A program made the translations under genes and the position numbers. DNA of 39,333 bases from Pseudomonadota bacterium (GTDB lineage: Bacteria > Pseudomonadota > Gammaproteobacteria > Burkholderiales > Burkholderiaceae_C): contig JAEZWW010000078.1 of the NCBI GenBank assembly GCA_023442945.1, positions 1 to 39,333 on the forward strand, read 5' to 3'. Below the pieces are notes generated by a model. The model worked only from the letters and a program-made list of their open reading frames with translations, had not been told where the DNA came from and made no database searches. Shown here in pieces: positions 24,362 to 33,660 of the stretch. Position 1 is the stretch's first letter. Every line of letters starts with the position of its first letter.

Positions 24362-26674
24362 ATGAGGCGAATCGATCAAAACGCGGGTGGCGCCACCAAA
24401 GGTGGCGGATTGTATCCGCGGGCCCTTCAGGCGAGCAATCAGACCGCCATCGGCACGGAAACCGGTGCAGCGGCCACCACGGCAGCGCGCACCTTCCCTG
24501 ACATCGTGATCCGCCAAATGACCCACTTGCGCGGGCCGAACATCTGGACCTACCGCCCGGTGATCGAAGCCATCGTCGACATTGGCGATCTGGAAGACTT
24601 CCCCTCCAATACCCTGCCCGGTTTCTACGACCGACTGACGACCTGGCTGCCCGGCCTGATCGAGCACCGCTGCAGCGTCGGCCGCCGCGGTGGCTTTCTG
24701 ATGCGCCTGCGCGACGGCACCTGGCCCGGCCACATCCTGGAGCACGTGGCACTGGAGCTGCAAACCCAGGCCGGCATGAAGACCGGCTTCGGCAAGGCCC
24801 GCATGACGCACGAGCGCGGCGTCTACAAAGTGGTGATCCGCACCCGGGACGAGGTGATTGGCCGCCTGGCGCTGGAGTCGGCACGCGATCTGGTGATGGC
24901 AGCGATCAACGACCGCCCCTACGACCTGGCCGCCACGCTGGCCAAGATGACCGATTTGGTGGACCGCCGCTGCCTGGGCCCGAGCACCGCCTGCATCGTA
25001 GACGCCGCGGGCGAACGCGGCATCCCGTCCATGCGCCTGAATGAAGGCAACCTGGTCCAGCTGGGCCAGGGCGCCGCCCAGCGCCGCATCTGGACGGCCG
25101 AAACCGACCGCACCAGCGCCATCGCCGAAGGCATTTCACGCGACAAGGACCTGACCAAAACCCTGCTGGCCGCTGCCGGCGTGCCGGTGCCCGAAGGCCG
25201 CACCGTCGAAAGCGCCGATGAGGCCTGGGACGCCGCCGAAAGCGTCGGCCTGCCCGTGGTGGTCAAGCCATCGGACGGCAACCACGCCCGCGGCGTGTCG
25301 CTGAACCTGAAGACCGAGCAGGAAGTGCGCGACGCCTTTGTCGCGGCCGAAAAAGAAGGCTCCGAGGTCATCGTCGAGCGTTTCATCCCCGGCCACGAAC
25401 ACCGCCTCTTGGTGGTGGGCGGCAAGGTCGTCGCGGCGACGCGCGGCGAAATCACCCGCGTCAGTGGCGACGGGCGCTCCTCCGTGGCCGAGCTGGTGCG
25501 CACGCAGGTCAACACCGACCCGCGCCGCGGCGAGGAAGAGCAGTTCCCGCTGGACGTCGTTCGCATGGACGACGCCGTGGTCCTGCTGGAACTCACCCGC
25601 CAGGGCCTGGCGCCGGACAGCGTGCTGCAGCGTGGCCAGACCGCTGTGGTGCAGCGCACCGGCAACATGGCCAACGACGTCACCCACCAGGTCCACCCGG
25701 ATAACGCCGAGCTGATGGGCCTGGCCGCGCGGGTGGTCGGCCTGGACATTGCCGGCATCGACCTGGTGGTGGAAGACATCTCCAAACCCATGGTGGCCCA
25801 GGGTGGCGCCATCGTCGAAGTCAACGCCGGCCCCGGCCTCTTGATGCACCTCAAGCCGGCGGTGGGCCGCGCCCAACCGGTGGGCGATGCGATCGTCAAC
25901 CACCTCTTCCCTGCCAACGAGTCCGGCCGCATCCCCATCGTTGGCCTGCTGGGCACGGGCGACAGCTCGCTGGCGGCCCGTCTGGTGGCCTCGATGCTGC
26001 AACTGCACGGCTGGCAGACCGCCCTGGCCTGCCGCGACGGGCTGTTCGTCGGCCCGCGCCAGCTCTCGACCAGCGACGCCCGCCGCTACGACGACGGTGA
26101 GCGCATGCTGATCAACCGCACGGTGCAAGCCGCCGTGCTGGAAACCACGCCGCGCCAGATCCTGACCGAAGGCCTGCCCTACGACCGCTGCCAGGTCGGG
26201 GTGGTGATGGCGATGCCCGGCGCAGAAGGCCTGCACGACCTGTATATCACCGAAGCCGACCAGCTGCCGAACATCGTGCGCACCCAGGTCGACGTGGTGC
26301 TGACGGGCGGCGTGGCGGTGCTGAACGCAGACGCCCCCGAGGTGGCCGAGTTGGCCGAGTACTGCGACGGCGAAGTGATCTTCTACGGGCTGGACCCCGA
26401 CAACGAGGCCCTGACCGCCCACCGCGCCCGCAAGGGCCGCGCGGTGGTCGCGCGGGACGCGAGCATCGTCCTGGCCTCCGGCCCGGACGAAACCCCGCTG
26501 ATCAACCTGTCGGCGCCCATTTTTGCGCCGATCACCAACGAACCCCCGGCGGACGTTCGCCCCCATGTGCTGGCCGCCGTGGCCGCCGCTTGGTCACTGG
26601 GTGTTTCTGCCGACCTGATTCGTGCGGCTTTGTTGCGATTTGGCGAAGCTCATCACAACTTGGCTGTCCACTGA
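24362..26674 (+). CDS. cphA': CphA', CphA2-like truncated cyanophycin synthetase
   Basis: A 770-residue paralogue of the synthetase at 26725. The N-terminal domain has the family block LRGPNIWTYRPVIEA (about 55-69). The ATP-grasp domain looks intact, ending with IVEVNAGPGLLMHL, whose Glu and Asn bind Mg-ATP. The Mur-ligase-like domain is degenerate: where CphA has GTNGKTT this protein has GTGDSSL (531-537), losing the P-loop lysine, and it stops about 120 residues early, losing the last lobe. It should therefore not attach arginine by the usual route. CphA2 proteins with a reduced Mur domain polymerise beta-Asp-Arg dipeptides, a possible role. Start choice is uncertain; AGGAAAG lies 14 bases upstream of this ATG. 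Confidence 0.85.
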   Translation: MRRIDQNAGGATKGGGLYPRALQASNQTAIGTETGAAATTAARTFPDIVIRQMTHLRGPNIWTYRPVIEAIVDIGDLEDFPSNTLPGFYDRLTTWLPGLIEHRCSVGRRGGFLMRLRDGTWPGHILEHVALELQTQAGMKTGFGKARMTHERGVYKVVIRTRDEVIGRLALESARDLVMAAINDRPYDLAATLAKMTDLVDRRCLGPSTACIVDAAGERGIPSMRLNEGNLVQLGQGAAQRRIWTAETDRTSAIAEGISRDKDLTKTLLAAAGVPVPEGRTVESADEAWDAAESVGLPVVVKPSDGNHARGVSLNLKTEQEVRDAFVAAEKEGSEVIVERFIPGHEHRLLVVGGKVVAATRGEITRVSGDGRSSVAELVRTQVNTDPRRGEEEQFPLDVVRMDDAVVLLELTRQGLAPDSVLQRGQTAVVQRTGNMANDVTHQVHPDNAELMGLAARVVGLDIAGIDLVVEDISKPMVAQGGAIVEVNAGPGLLMHLKPAVGRAQPVGDAIVNHLFPANESGRIPIVGLLGTGDSSLAARLVASMLQLHGWQTALACRDGLFVGPRQLSTSDARRYDDGERMLINRTVQAAVLETTPRQILTEGLPYDRCQVGVVMAMPGAEGLHDLYITEADQLPNIVRTQVDVVLTGGVAVLNADAPEVAELAEYCDGEVIFYGLDPDNEALTAHRARKGRAVVARDASIVLASGPDETPLINLSAPIFAPITNEPPADVRPHVLAAVAAAWSLGVSADLIRAALLRFGEAHHNLAVH

Positions 26675-26724
26675 TTTCGATCGCGGCACGTTAGTTACTT
26701 CGTATTCCCACTTCAGGACCATCC

Positions 26725-29397
26725 ATGGAAGTCACCCGCATTCGCGCGCTCCGCGGCCCCAACCTCTGGAGTCGCCACACGGCCATCGAAGCCGTCGTCA
26801 CCTGCGACGGGGCCGAGCGCGACCTGCGTGCCACCCCGGCGTTTGAAAAACGCCTGCGTGAGCTGTTCCCCTCGGTCGGCGCCTTGCACGCCAACAAGCC
26901 CAGCACCCCCATCTCCATGGCACACGCCCTGGAACTGGTCGCCCTGGCCTTGCAGGCGCAGGCTGGCTGCCCGGTGACTTTCAGCCGGACCACGGAGACC
27001 GAGATCCCCGGCACCTTCCAGGTCGCCGTGCAGTACACGGAAGAAGCCGTTGGCCGCCTGGCATTTGAAAAAGCCGAACAGCTGTGCGCTGCGGCGGCGG
27101 CTGGCACCGACTTTGACGTCCCCGCCACCCTGGCCGAGTTGCACGAGCTGGACGAGGACGAGCGCCTGGGCCCCTCGACCGGCGCCATCGTCGACGCGGC
27201 CATCGCCCGCGGCATCCCCATCAAGCGCCTGACCAGCGGCAGCTTGGTCCAGCTGGGCTGGGGCAGCCAGCAACGCCGCATCCAGGCGGCCGAGGTGGAC
27301 GGCACCAGCGCCATTTCTGAATCCATCGCCCAGGACAAGGACCTGACCAAGAAGCTGCTGCACGCCGCTGGCGTGCCGGTGCCGCTGGGTCGTCCTGCGA
27401 CCGACCTGGAAGACGCCTGGGCGGCTGCCGAGGAAATCGGCCTGCCCGTGGTGGTCAAGCCGCAGGACGGCAACCAGGGCAAGGGCGTCACCGTCGGCAT
27501 CACCGACCGCGCCCATTTCGACATCGCCTTCGAAGCCGCCGTGAAATACGGCGTGGTCATGGTCGAGCGTTACCTGCCCGGCCACGATTTCCGCCTCTTG
27601 GTGGTCGGCAACCGCCTGGTGGCCGCCGCCCGCCGCGACCCGCCCCTGGTCATCGGCGATGGCGAACACACCGTGCGCGAGCTGGTGGCCGAGGTCAACA
27701 AGGACCCCCGCCGCGGCGAAGGCCATGGCACGTCGCTGACCAAGATCCGCATCGACACGATTGCCGAAGCCCGCCTGGCCGCCCAAGGCCTGACGCCCGA
27801 CGCCGTGCCTGAAAAGGGCCAGCGCGTCGTGCTGCGCAACAACGCCAATCTGTCGACCGGCAGCACCGCAACCGACGTCACCGACAGCGTCCACCCTGAA
27901 GTGGCCGCCCGCGCCATCGAAGCCGCCCAGACCGTCGGCCTGGACATTTGCGGCGTCGACGTGGTGTGCGAGACCGTCATCAAGCCGCTGGAAGAGCAAA
28001 ACGGCGGCATCGTTGAAGTCAACGCCGCCCCTGGCCTGCGCATGCACCTCAGCCCCTCGTTCGGCAAAGGCCGTGACGTCGGCGGTGCGGTCATGGACCT
28101 GATGTACCCGAACGGTGGCAACGGGCGCGTGCCCGTGGTCGCCGTCACCGGCACCAACGGCAAAACCACGACGGTGCGCCTGACCGCCCACCTGTTCAAG
28201 GCCCAGGGCCTGCGCGTGGGCATGACCAACACCGACGGCGTGTACGTCAATGGCCGCCAGATCGATTCCGGTGACTGTTCCGGCCCGCGCAGCGCGCGCA
28301 ACGTGCTCGCCCACCCCGACGTGGACGCCGCCGTGCTGGAGACCGCCCGCGGCGGTCTGCTGCGCGAAGGCCTGGCGTTTGACCAGTGCGACGTCGCCAT
28401 CGTCACCAACCTGGGCGCTGGCGACCACCTGGGCCTGAACTACATCACCACGCTGGAAGACCTGTCGGTGCTCAAGCGCGTGATCGTGCTGAACGTGGCG
28501 CCGACCGGCACCGCCGTGCTGAACGCCGCCGACCCCGCCGTGGCCGCGATGGCCGAGCATTGCCCCGGCAAGGTGACCTTCTTCGCGCAGCACGGCAACC
28601 ACCCGGTCATCGAGACGCACCGTGCCCAGGGCAAGCGTGTGGTCTATGTGGACCGTGGCGACATCGTCTGTGCCGAAGGCGGCTTCACCAAGCGCCTGCC
28701 GCTGTCTCGCGTGCCACTGACGCGCCAAGGCCAGCTGGGCTTCCAGGTGGAAAACACCATGGCCTCCGTGGCCGCCGCCTGGGCCGTGAATGTGTCCTGG
28801 GACGCCATCCAGAAGGGCCTGGCCAGCTTCATCAGCGACCTGCACGGCGTGCCCGGCCGCTTCAACGTGTTCGACTACCGCGGTGCGACCCTGATCGCCG
28901 ACTACGGTCACAACCCCGACGCCATCGCGGCGCTGGTGAACGGTGTGGAAAACATGCCGTCGGTGCGCCGCTCGGTCGTCATCAGCGGCGCCGGCGACCG
29001 CCGCGACGAGGACATCACCGCGCAGACCCGCCTCCTCGGTGCCGCGTTCGACGACGTCATCCTCTACCAGGACGCCTGCCAGCGCGGCCGCGCCGACGGC
29101 GAGGTGCTGGGCCTGCTGCGCGACGGTTTGAAGGGCGCTACCCGCACCCGCCACGTCGAGGAAATCCATGGCGAATTCGTCGCCATCGACCACGCGCTGG
29201 AGCGCCTGAACAAGGGCGACCTGTGCCTGATCCTGATCGACCAGGTGGAAGAAGCCCTTGCCCACATCCGCCAACGTGTGGAACAGGCCAAGCCCGCCGC
29301 AGCCCGCCGCACGCGCGCACCCGCCAAGCGCGCCAAGACCGCGGCCGCCAAGCGCGAGCCGGCACTGGCCGGTGAACGCCTGCACGCGCACTGGTAA
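26725..29397 (+). CDS. cphA: CphA, cyanophycin synthetase
   Basis: An 890-residue complete cyanophycin synthetase, which builds the storage polymer multi-L-arginyl-poly-L-aspartate with ATP. The N-terminal domain opens EVTRIRALRGPNLWSRHTAIEAVV. The ATP-grasp domain that adds aspartate ends with IVEVNAAPGLRMHLSP. The Mur-ligase domain that adds arginine has an intact P-loop GTNGKTTT (476-483, K480), ETARGGLLREGLAFD and the C-terminal lobe with DYGHNPDAIAAL. A basic Ala/Lys/Arg-rich tail of about 35 residues ends the protein and may bind the acidic polymer backbone. It lies 50 bases after cphA' and AGGA precedes its ATG. A strong terminator closes the unit. Confidence 0.97.
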   Translation: MEVTRIRALRGPNLWSRHTAIEAVVTCDGAERDLRATPAFEKRLRELFPSVGALHANKPSTPISMAHALELVALALQAQAGCPVTFSRTTETEIPGTFQVAVQYTEEAVGRLAFEKAEQLCAAAAAGTDFDVPATLAELHELDEDERLGPSTGAIVDAAIARGIPIKRLTSGSLVQLGWGSQQRRIQAAEVDGTSAISESIAQDKDLTKKLLHAAGVPVPLGRPATDLEDAWAAAEEIGLPVVVKPQDGNQGKGVTVGITDRAHFDIAFEAAVKYGVVMVERYLPGHDFRLLVVGNRLVAAARRDPPLVIGDGEHTVRELVAEVNKDPRRGEGHGTSLTKIRIDTIAEARLAAQGLTPDAVPEKGQRVVLRNNANLSTGSTATDVTDSVHPEVAARAIEAAQTVGLDICGVDVVCETVIKPLEEQNGGIVEVNAAPGLRMHLSPSFGKGRDVGGAVMDLMYPNGGNGRVPVVAVTGTNGKTTTVRLTAHLFKAQGLRVGMTNTDGVYVNGRQIDSGDCSGPRSARNVLAHPDVDAAVLETARGGLLREGLAFDQCDVAIVTNLGAGDHLGLNYITTLEDLSVLKRVIVLNVAPTGTAVLNAADPAVAAMAEHCPGKVTFFAQHGNHPVIETHRAQGKRVVYVDRGDIVCAEGGFTKRLPLSRVPLTRQGQLGFQVENTMASVAAAWAVNVSWDAIQKGLASFISDLHGVPGRFNVFDYRGATLIADYGHNPDAIAALVNGVENMPSVRRSVVISGAGDRRDEDITAQTRLLGAAFDDVILYQDACQRGRADGEVLGLLRDGLKGATRTRHVEEIHGEFVAIDHALERLNKGDLCLILIDQVEEALAHIRQRVEQAKPAAARRTRAPAKRAKTAAAKREPALAGERLHAHW

Positions 29398-29462
29398 GCC
29401 GCGGCGCCGGCGGTGCAGCCCAAGGCTGCCCACCGCCAAGCAGGCTGCCCTGCCCGCCCAAC

Positions 29463-29497
29463 AAAAAGCCCGCCTGGCATTCGCCGACGGGCTTTTT
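29463..29497. terminator. Bidirectional terminator between cphA and the convergent oxygenase gene
   Basis: A perfect 10-bp stem AAAAAGCCCG/CGGGCTTTTT with a 15-base loop has T-runs in both directions, 66 bases after the cphA stop. A second stem (GCCCGCCGC/GCGGCGGGC, near 29600) closer to the oxygenase gene lacks a T-run. Confidence 0.88.
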
Positions 29498-29562
29498 GCT
29501 ATTCAAACAGGAGCTGCTCGCGCAGATTCCACTACGGCCAGAGGGCGATTCCCCTCCAAATT
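29498..29562 (-). repeat. Family A dispersed repeat, copy A10
   Basis: GCTATTCAAACAGGAGCTGC, TCGCGCAGATT and a diverged TACGGCCAGAGGGCGATT end. It directly abuts the terminator. Confidence 0.8.
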
Positions 29563-29630
29563 ACCACGTCGCGCGTTGACAGCACTCGCGCGCGCGACCG
29601 CCCGCCGCAGCGGCGGGCAAGGTCCTCACA

Positions 29631-30587
29631 TCACAGCGCCAGCCGCGCCCGCGCCTCGGCGTACTCGCGCTTGAGGCGCGCCACCAGCTCGGCCGTAGGC
29701 ACGACGGCCGAGACGGCGCCGATGCCCTGCCCGCAGCCCCAGATGTCCTTCCAGGCCTTGGCGGTGCTGTCACCGCCGAAGTTCATCTTGCTGGGGTCGC
29801 TTTCCGGCAGGTTGTCCGGGTCCATGCCGGCGTTGCGGATGCTGCCTTTGAGGTAGTTGCCGTGCACGCCGGTGTAGAAGTTGCTGTAGACGATGTCGTC
29901 GGAGTTGGACTCAACAACCATCTGCTTGTAGCCGTCGACCGCCCTCGCCTCCTCGGTCGCGATGAAGGCCGAGCCAATGTAGGCAAAGTCGGCCCCCATC
30001 GCCTGCGCCGCCAGGATGGCGCCGCCGGTGGCAATGGCGCCGGACAGCGCGACGGGGCCGTCAAACCATTGGCGGATTTCCTGCACCATGGCGAACGGGC
30101 TCTTCACGCTGGCGTGGCCGCCGGCGCCGGCCGCGACGGGAATCAGGCCGTCGGCGCCCTTCTCGATCGCCTTGCGCGCAAACACGTTGTTGATCACGTC
30201 GTGCAGCACCACACCGCCCCAGCCGTGCACGGCCTGGTTGACGTCTTCACGCGCGCCCAGGCTGGTGATGATGATCGGCACCTTGTACTTGGCGCACAGC
30301 TGCATGTCGTGTTCCAGCCGGTCGTTGCTTTTGTGCACGATCTGGTTGATGGCAAAGGGCGCGGCCGGGTTGTCGGGGTTCGCCTTGTCCCAGGCGGCCA
30401 GGGCTTCGGTGATCTCGGCCAACCACTCTTCCACTTGCGACGCCGGGCGCGCGTTGAGCGCCGGCATGGAGCCGACCACGCCGGACGTGCACTGCGCGAT
30501 CACCAGCTTGGGGTTGCTGACGATGAACAGGGGCGATCCGATGACCGGGAATTTCAGGCGCTGGAGCACCGGGGGCAACTTGGACAT
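29631..30587 (-). CDS. Nitronate monooxygenase family FMN enzyme
   Basis: A 318-residue TIM-barrel flavoprotein of the nitronate monooxygenase (2-nitropropane dioxygenase) family. FPVIGSPLFIVSNPKLVIAQ (about 14-33) is the typical first strand and FMN loop. The catalytic histidine lies in VAAGAGGHAS (about 151-160), and GAIATGGAILAAQAMGADFAYIGSAFI (about 180-206) holds the FMN phosphate-binding glycines. Members oxidise alkyl nitronates or serve as flavin-dependent oxidoreductases or enoyl reductases. It is the last gene of the leftward acyl-CoA dehydrogenase/ETF series, after repeat A11, but the link to that pathway is positional only. Start 30587 has an AAAAGAG upstream. Confidence 0.88.
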   Translation of the reverse strand: MSKLPPVLQRLKFPVIGSPLFIVSNPKLVIAQCTSGVVGSMPALNARPASQVEEWLAEITEALAAWDKANPDNPAAPFAINQIVHKSNDRLEHDMQLCAKYKVPIIITSLGAREDVNQAVHGWGGVVLHDVINNVFARKAIEKGADGLIPVAAGAGGHASVKSPFAMVQEIRQWFDGPVALSGAIATGGAILAAQAMGADFAYIGSAFIATEEARAVDGYKQMVVESNSDDIVYSNFYTGVHGNYLKGSIRNAGMDPDNLPESDPSKMNFGGDSTAKAWKDIWGCGQGIGAVSAVVPTAELVARLKREYAEARARLAL

Positions 30588-30620
30588 GCGCAGGCTCTTT
30601 TCAGGGACGTGAATGAGGGA

Positions 30621-30682
30621 TTTGAAAGAAATCAGGCCGTAGCCCTACGCCAATCTGCGCAGGCAGCTACGGTAACGATAGC
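30621..30682 (+). repeat. Family A dispersed repeat, copy A11
   Basis: GGCCGTAGCCCTACG then CAATCTGCGCAGGCAGCTAC and GATAGC. It lies between two leftward genes but points the opposite way, unlike most intercistronic copies. Confidence 0.85.
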
Positions 30683-30714
30683 AATCAGCAACTGACAGCG
30701 AATGACCACAGTCG

Positions 30715-32493
30715 TCAGAACGCCTCGGGCGCCAGCGCGGTGACGCTGGCCGCGCCTTCGACGATGGCGTCGCGCAGGCCGGGCGCGCGCGTCAGGATGT
30801 GGTCGGCATAGAAGCGTGCGGTCACGGCCTTGGCCTTCATGAAGGCGTCGTCACCCGCAGCCTCGGCCACCAACAGCGCGCGGCCCAGTTGCCAGCCGGC
30901 CACCAGGTTGCCGGCCAGCAGCAGGTAGGGCACGCTGCCCGCGTAGGCGGCGTTGGGGTCGCTCTTGGACTGCGCGGCGATGTACTCGGCCGAATCCACG
31001 AAGGCCTGGCGCGCGGCGGCCAGGCGCTTGGCCACGGCCTTGGCGTTGTCGGAGCCGGACGCGGTCAGCGCCTTTTCGGTCGCGGCCACCTGCTCGGCAA
31101 TCGCCTTGGCGCCTTGCGCGCCGTCGCGCGCGGTTTTGCGGCCGACCAGGTCGTTGGCCTGGATGGCGGTCGTGCCTTCGTAAATGGTCAGGATCTTGGC
31201 GTCGCGGTAGTACTGGGCGGCGCCGGTTTCTTCGATGAAGCCCATGCCGCCGTGCACTTGCACGCCCAGGTCGGTCACTTCCAGGCTCATTTCGGTGCTG
31301 TAGCCCTTGACCAGCGGCACCATGAATTCGTAGAAGGCCTGGTTCTGCTTGCGCACCTCGGCGTCCGGGTGGTGGTGCGCGGCGTCGTAGGCGGCGGCGG
31401 CGGTCAGTGCCATGGCACGGCAGCCTTCGGTCAGCGCGCGCATGGTCATCAGCATGCGGCGCTCGTCGGGGTGGTGGATGATGGTCGCGGCGCCCTTCAC
31501 ACTGCCGTCCACCGGGCGACTTTGCACGCGCTCCTTGGCGTAGGCCAGCGCGTGCTGGTAGGCGCGCTCGGCAATCGCGATGCCCTGCACGCCCACCGCG
31601 TAGCGGGCCGAGTTCATCATGATGAACATGTATTCCAGGCCGCGGTTCTCCTCGCCCACCAGGTAGCCGGTGGCGCCGCCATGGTCGCCAAACTGCAGCA
31701 CGGCCGTGGGCGACGCCTTGATGCCCATCTTGTGTTCGATGCTGACGCAGTACACGTCGTTGCGTTCACCCAGGGCGCCGCCGTCCTTCAACAGGAATTT
31801 GGGCACGACGAACAGGCTGATGCCCTTGACGCCCTCGGGCGCACCGGCGACGCGCGCCAGCACCAGGTGGACGATGTTGTCGGCCATGTCGTGCTCACCG
31901 TAGGTGATGAAGATCTTGGTGCCGAAGATCTTGTAGGTGCCGTCGGGCTGCGGCTCGGCCTTGGTGCGCACCAGCGCCAGGTCGGATCCGGCCTGCGGCT
32001 CGGTCAGGTTCATGGTGCCGGTCCATTCGCCCGACACCAGCTTTTCCAGGTAGGTGGCCTTCAGCTCGTCGCTGCCGGCGGTCAGCAGCGCCTCGATCGC
32101 GCCATCGGTCAGCAGCGGGCACAGCGCGAAGCTCATGTTGGCGCTGTTGAGCATTTCGATGCAGGCCGCGCCGATCGCCTTGGGCAAGCCCTGGCCACCG
32201 AAGTCGACCGGGTGCTGCAGGCCTTGCCAGCCGGCTTCGGCGTACTGCTTGAAGGCTTCCTTGAAGCCCGGCGTGGTGGTGACCACGTGGTCCTTCAGGC
32301 TGGACGGGTTCAGGTCGCCCGCCACGTTCAGCGGCGCGACCACGCCTTCGTTGAACTTGGCGCATTCTTCCAGCACGGCCTGCGCGGTCTCCAGGCCCGC
32401 GTCCTCAAAACCGGGCATCTTCGCCACTTCTTCGATGCGGGCCAGGTGCTCGATGTTGAACAGCATGTCCTTGACGGGGGCTTGGTAGCTCAT
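30715..32493 (-). CDS. Acyl-CoA dehydrogenase (large, DmdC-like)
   Basis: A 592-residue FAD-dependent acyl-CoA dehydrogenase with the long C-terminal extension of the DmdC-like class. The FAD motif MNLTEPQAGSDLALV is near residue 165, and the catalytic glutamate is in LTIYEGTTAIQANDL (near 430). It begins MSYQAPVKDMLFNIEHLARIEEV, an N-terminus typical of betaproteobacterial members. It oxidises an acyl-CoA to the 2-enoyl-CoA and reduces ETF; etfA and etfB lie directly upstream on the same strand, so electron donor and acceptor are made together. Start 32493 is chosen because AGGAGT lies 6-7 bases before it. A terminator hairpin lies only 30 bases upstream, so its expression depends on read-through or on a promoter in that hairpin region. 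Confidence 0.92.
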   Translation of the reverse strand: MSYQAPVKDMLFNIEHLARIEEVAKMPGFEDAGLETAQAVLEECAKFNEGVVAPLNVAGDLNPSSLKDHVVTTTPGFKEAFKQYAEAGWQGLQHPVDFGGQGLPKAIGAACIEMLNSANMSFALCPLLTDGAIEALLTAGSDELKATYLEKLVSGEWTGTMNLTEPQAGSDLALVRTKAEPQPDGTYKIFGTKIFITYGEHDMADNIVHLVLARVAGAPEGVKGISLFVVPKFLLKDGGALGERNDVYCVSIEHKMGIKASPTAVLQFGDHGGATGYLVGEENRGLEYMFIMMNSARYAVGVQGIAIAERAYQHALAYAKERVQSRPVDGSVKGAATIIHHPDERRMLMTMRALTEGCRAMALTAAAAYDAAHHHPDAEVRKQNQAFYEFMVPLVKGYSTEMSLEVTDLGVQVHGGMGFIEETGAAQYYRDAKILTIYEGTTAIQANDLVGRKTARDGAQGAKAIAEQVAATEKALTASGSDNAKAVAKRLAAARQAFVDSAEYIAAQSKSDPNAAYAGSVPYLLLAGNLVAGWQLGRALLVAEAAGDDAFMKAKAVTARFYADHILTRAPGLRDAIVEGAASVTALAPEAF

Positions 32494-32524
32494 GGGCTGA
32501 CTCCTGGAAACTGACAAATGGCGT

Positions 32525-32552
32525 AAAAAAGGGCATCGCGCGCGATGCCCTT
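32525..32552 (-). terminator. Rho-independent terminator or attenuator between etfA and the acyl-CoA dehydrogenase gene
   Basis: A perfect 24-base palindrome built on AAGGGCATCGCG/CGCGATGCCCTT, with a T-run on the leftward strand, begins about 54 bases after the etfA stop. It is strong enough to end the etfBA transcript. Confidence 0.85.
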
Positions 32553-32605
32553 GCGTGGAGCGCTCTCCTAAATAGAGCAACTCCGTCGATTGCAGGGCGC
32601 GGCGC

Positions 32606-33538
32606 TTACAGCGCCTTGACCAGCTCCGGTACGGCCTGGAACAGGTCGGCCTCCAGGCCGTAGTCGGCCACGCTGAAGATCGGCGCTTCGGGGTCCTTGT
32701 TGATCGCGACGATCACCTTGGAATCCTTCATGCCGGCCAAGTGCTGGATGGCGCCGGAGATGCCGGCGGCGATGTACAGCTGCGGCGCGACGATCTTGCC
32801 GGTCTGGCCGACCTGCAAGTCGTTGGGCGCGTAACCGGCGTCCACCGCGGCGCGGCTGGCACCGATGGCGGCGCCCAGCTTGTCGGCCAGCGGCGTCATC
32901 ACTTCCTGGAATTTCTCGGCGCTGCCCAGGGCACGGCCGCCGGACACGACGATCTTGGCGGCGGTCAACTCGGGACGGTCGTTCTTGGCGATCTCGGCGC
33001 CGACGAAAGTGGTCTTGCCACTGTCGGCGGTGGCAGTGACGGTTTCGACGGCGGCGCTGCCGCCGGTGGCGGCAGCGGCGTCAAAGCCGGTGGTGCGCAC
33101 GGTGATGACCTTGGTGCCGTCGCTGCTTTGCACGGTGGCGATGGCGTTGCCGGCGTAAATCGGGCGCTCGAAGGTGTCGGGGCTGTCGACCTTGGTGATG
33201 TCGCTGATCTGGGCCACGTCCAGCTTGGCGGCCACGCGCGGGGCGACGTTCTTGCCGCTGGCGGTGGCCGGGAACAGGATGTGGCTGTAGTTGCTGGCCA
33301 GTGCCAGCACCTGGGCGGCCACGTTTTCGGCCAGGCCGTGGGCGAAGGCGTCGCTGTCGGCGTGCAGCACCTTGGCCACGCCGGCGATCTGCGCGGCGGC
33401 CTGGGCAGCGGCGCCGGCATTGCTGCCGGCCACCAGCACGTGGACGTCGCCGCCACAAGCGGCGGCGGCGGTGACGGTGTTGAGGGTTGCGCCCTTGATG
33501 GCGGCGTTGTCGTGTTCGGCGATGACGAGTGCAGTCAT
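32606..33538 (-). CDS. etfA: Electron transfer flavoprotein alpha subunit
   Basis: A 310-residue ETF alpha subunit. The N-terminal domain (1-185) starts MTALVIAEHDNAAIKGATLNTVTAA. The FAD-binding C-terminal domain contains VSGGRALGSAEKF (about 197-209), VGQTGKIVAPQLYIAAGISGAIQHLAGM (about 242-269) and INKDPEAPIFSVADYGLEAD (about 278-297), all classical ETF-alpha signatures. With EtfB it carries electrons from acyl-CoA dehydrogenases to ETF:quinone oxidoreductase. GAGGA lies before the ATG. It follows etfB by 122 bases that hold repeat B4, and a strong terminator follows its stop. Confidence 0.97.
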   Translation of the reverse strand: MTALVIAEHDNAAIKGATLNTVTAAAACGGDVHVLVAGSNAGAAAQAAAQIAGVAKVLHADSDAFAHGLAENVAAQVLALASNYSHILFPATASGKNVAPRVAAKLDVAQISDITKVDSPDTFERPIYAGNAIATVQSSDGTKVITVRTTGFDAAAATGGSAAVETVTATADSGKTTFVGAEIAKNDRPELTAAKIVVSGGRALGSAEKFQEVMTPLADKLGAAIGASRAAVDAGYAPNDLQVGQTGKIVAPQLYIAAGISGAIQHLAGMKDSKVIVAINKDPEAPIFSVADYGLEADLFQAVPELVKAL

Positions 33539-33584
33539 GGTTTGTGTCCTCGGAATTTCTGGGGTCAGACCGCCTTGCCCAGGG

Positions 33585-33660
33585 AACCCGCGGCGCTGGC
33601 TTGGCCAGGCCGCTGGGTTCGTCCCCTGGGGGAAGGCGGCCGTAAGGCCGACTCAGGGGG
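33585..33660 (-). repeat. Family B stop-codon-adjacent structured repeat, copy B4
   Basis: It starts at the base after the etfB stop codon. On the leftward strand CCCCCTG pairs with CAGGGG (33623-33628) to close hairpin 1. Hairpin 2 (33585-33619) is AACCC, GCGGC, TGGC, loop CAA, GCCA, GCCGC, GGGTT with small bulges. The layout is that of B1-B3 although the stem sequence differs. Confidence 0.75.

Noticed and set aside
30799..32514. A 571-codon rightward open frame opposite the acyl-CoA dehydrogenase.
   Set aside because: Low-complexity Gly/His/Val/Arg composition with no domain; the opposite strand encodes a complete enzyme.
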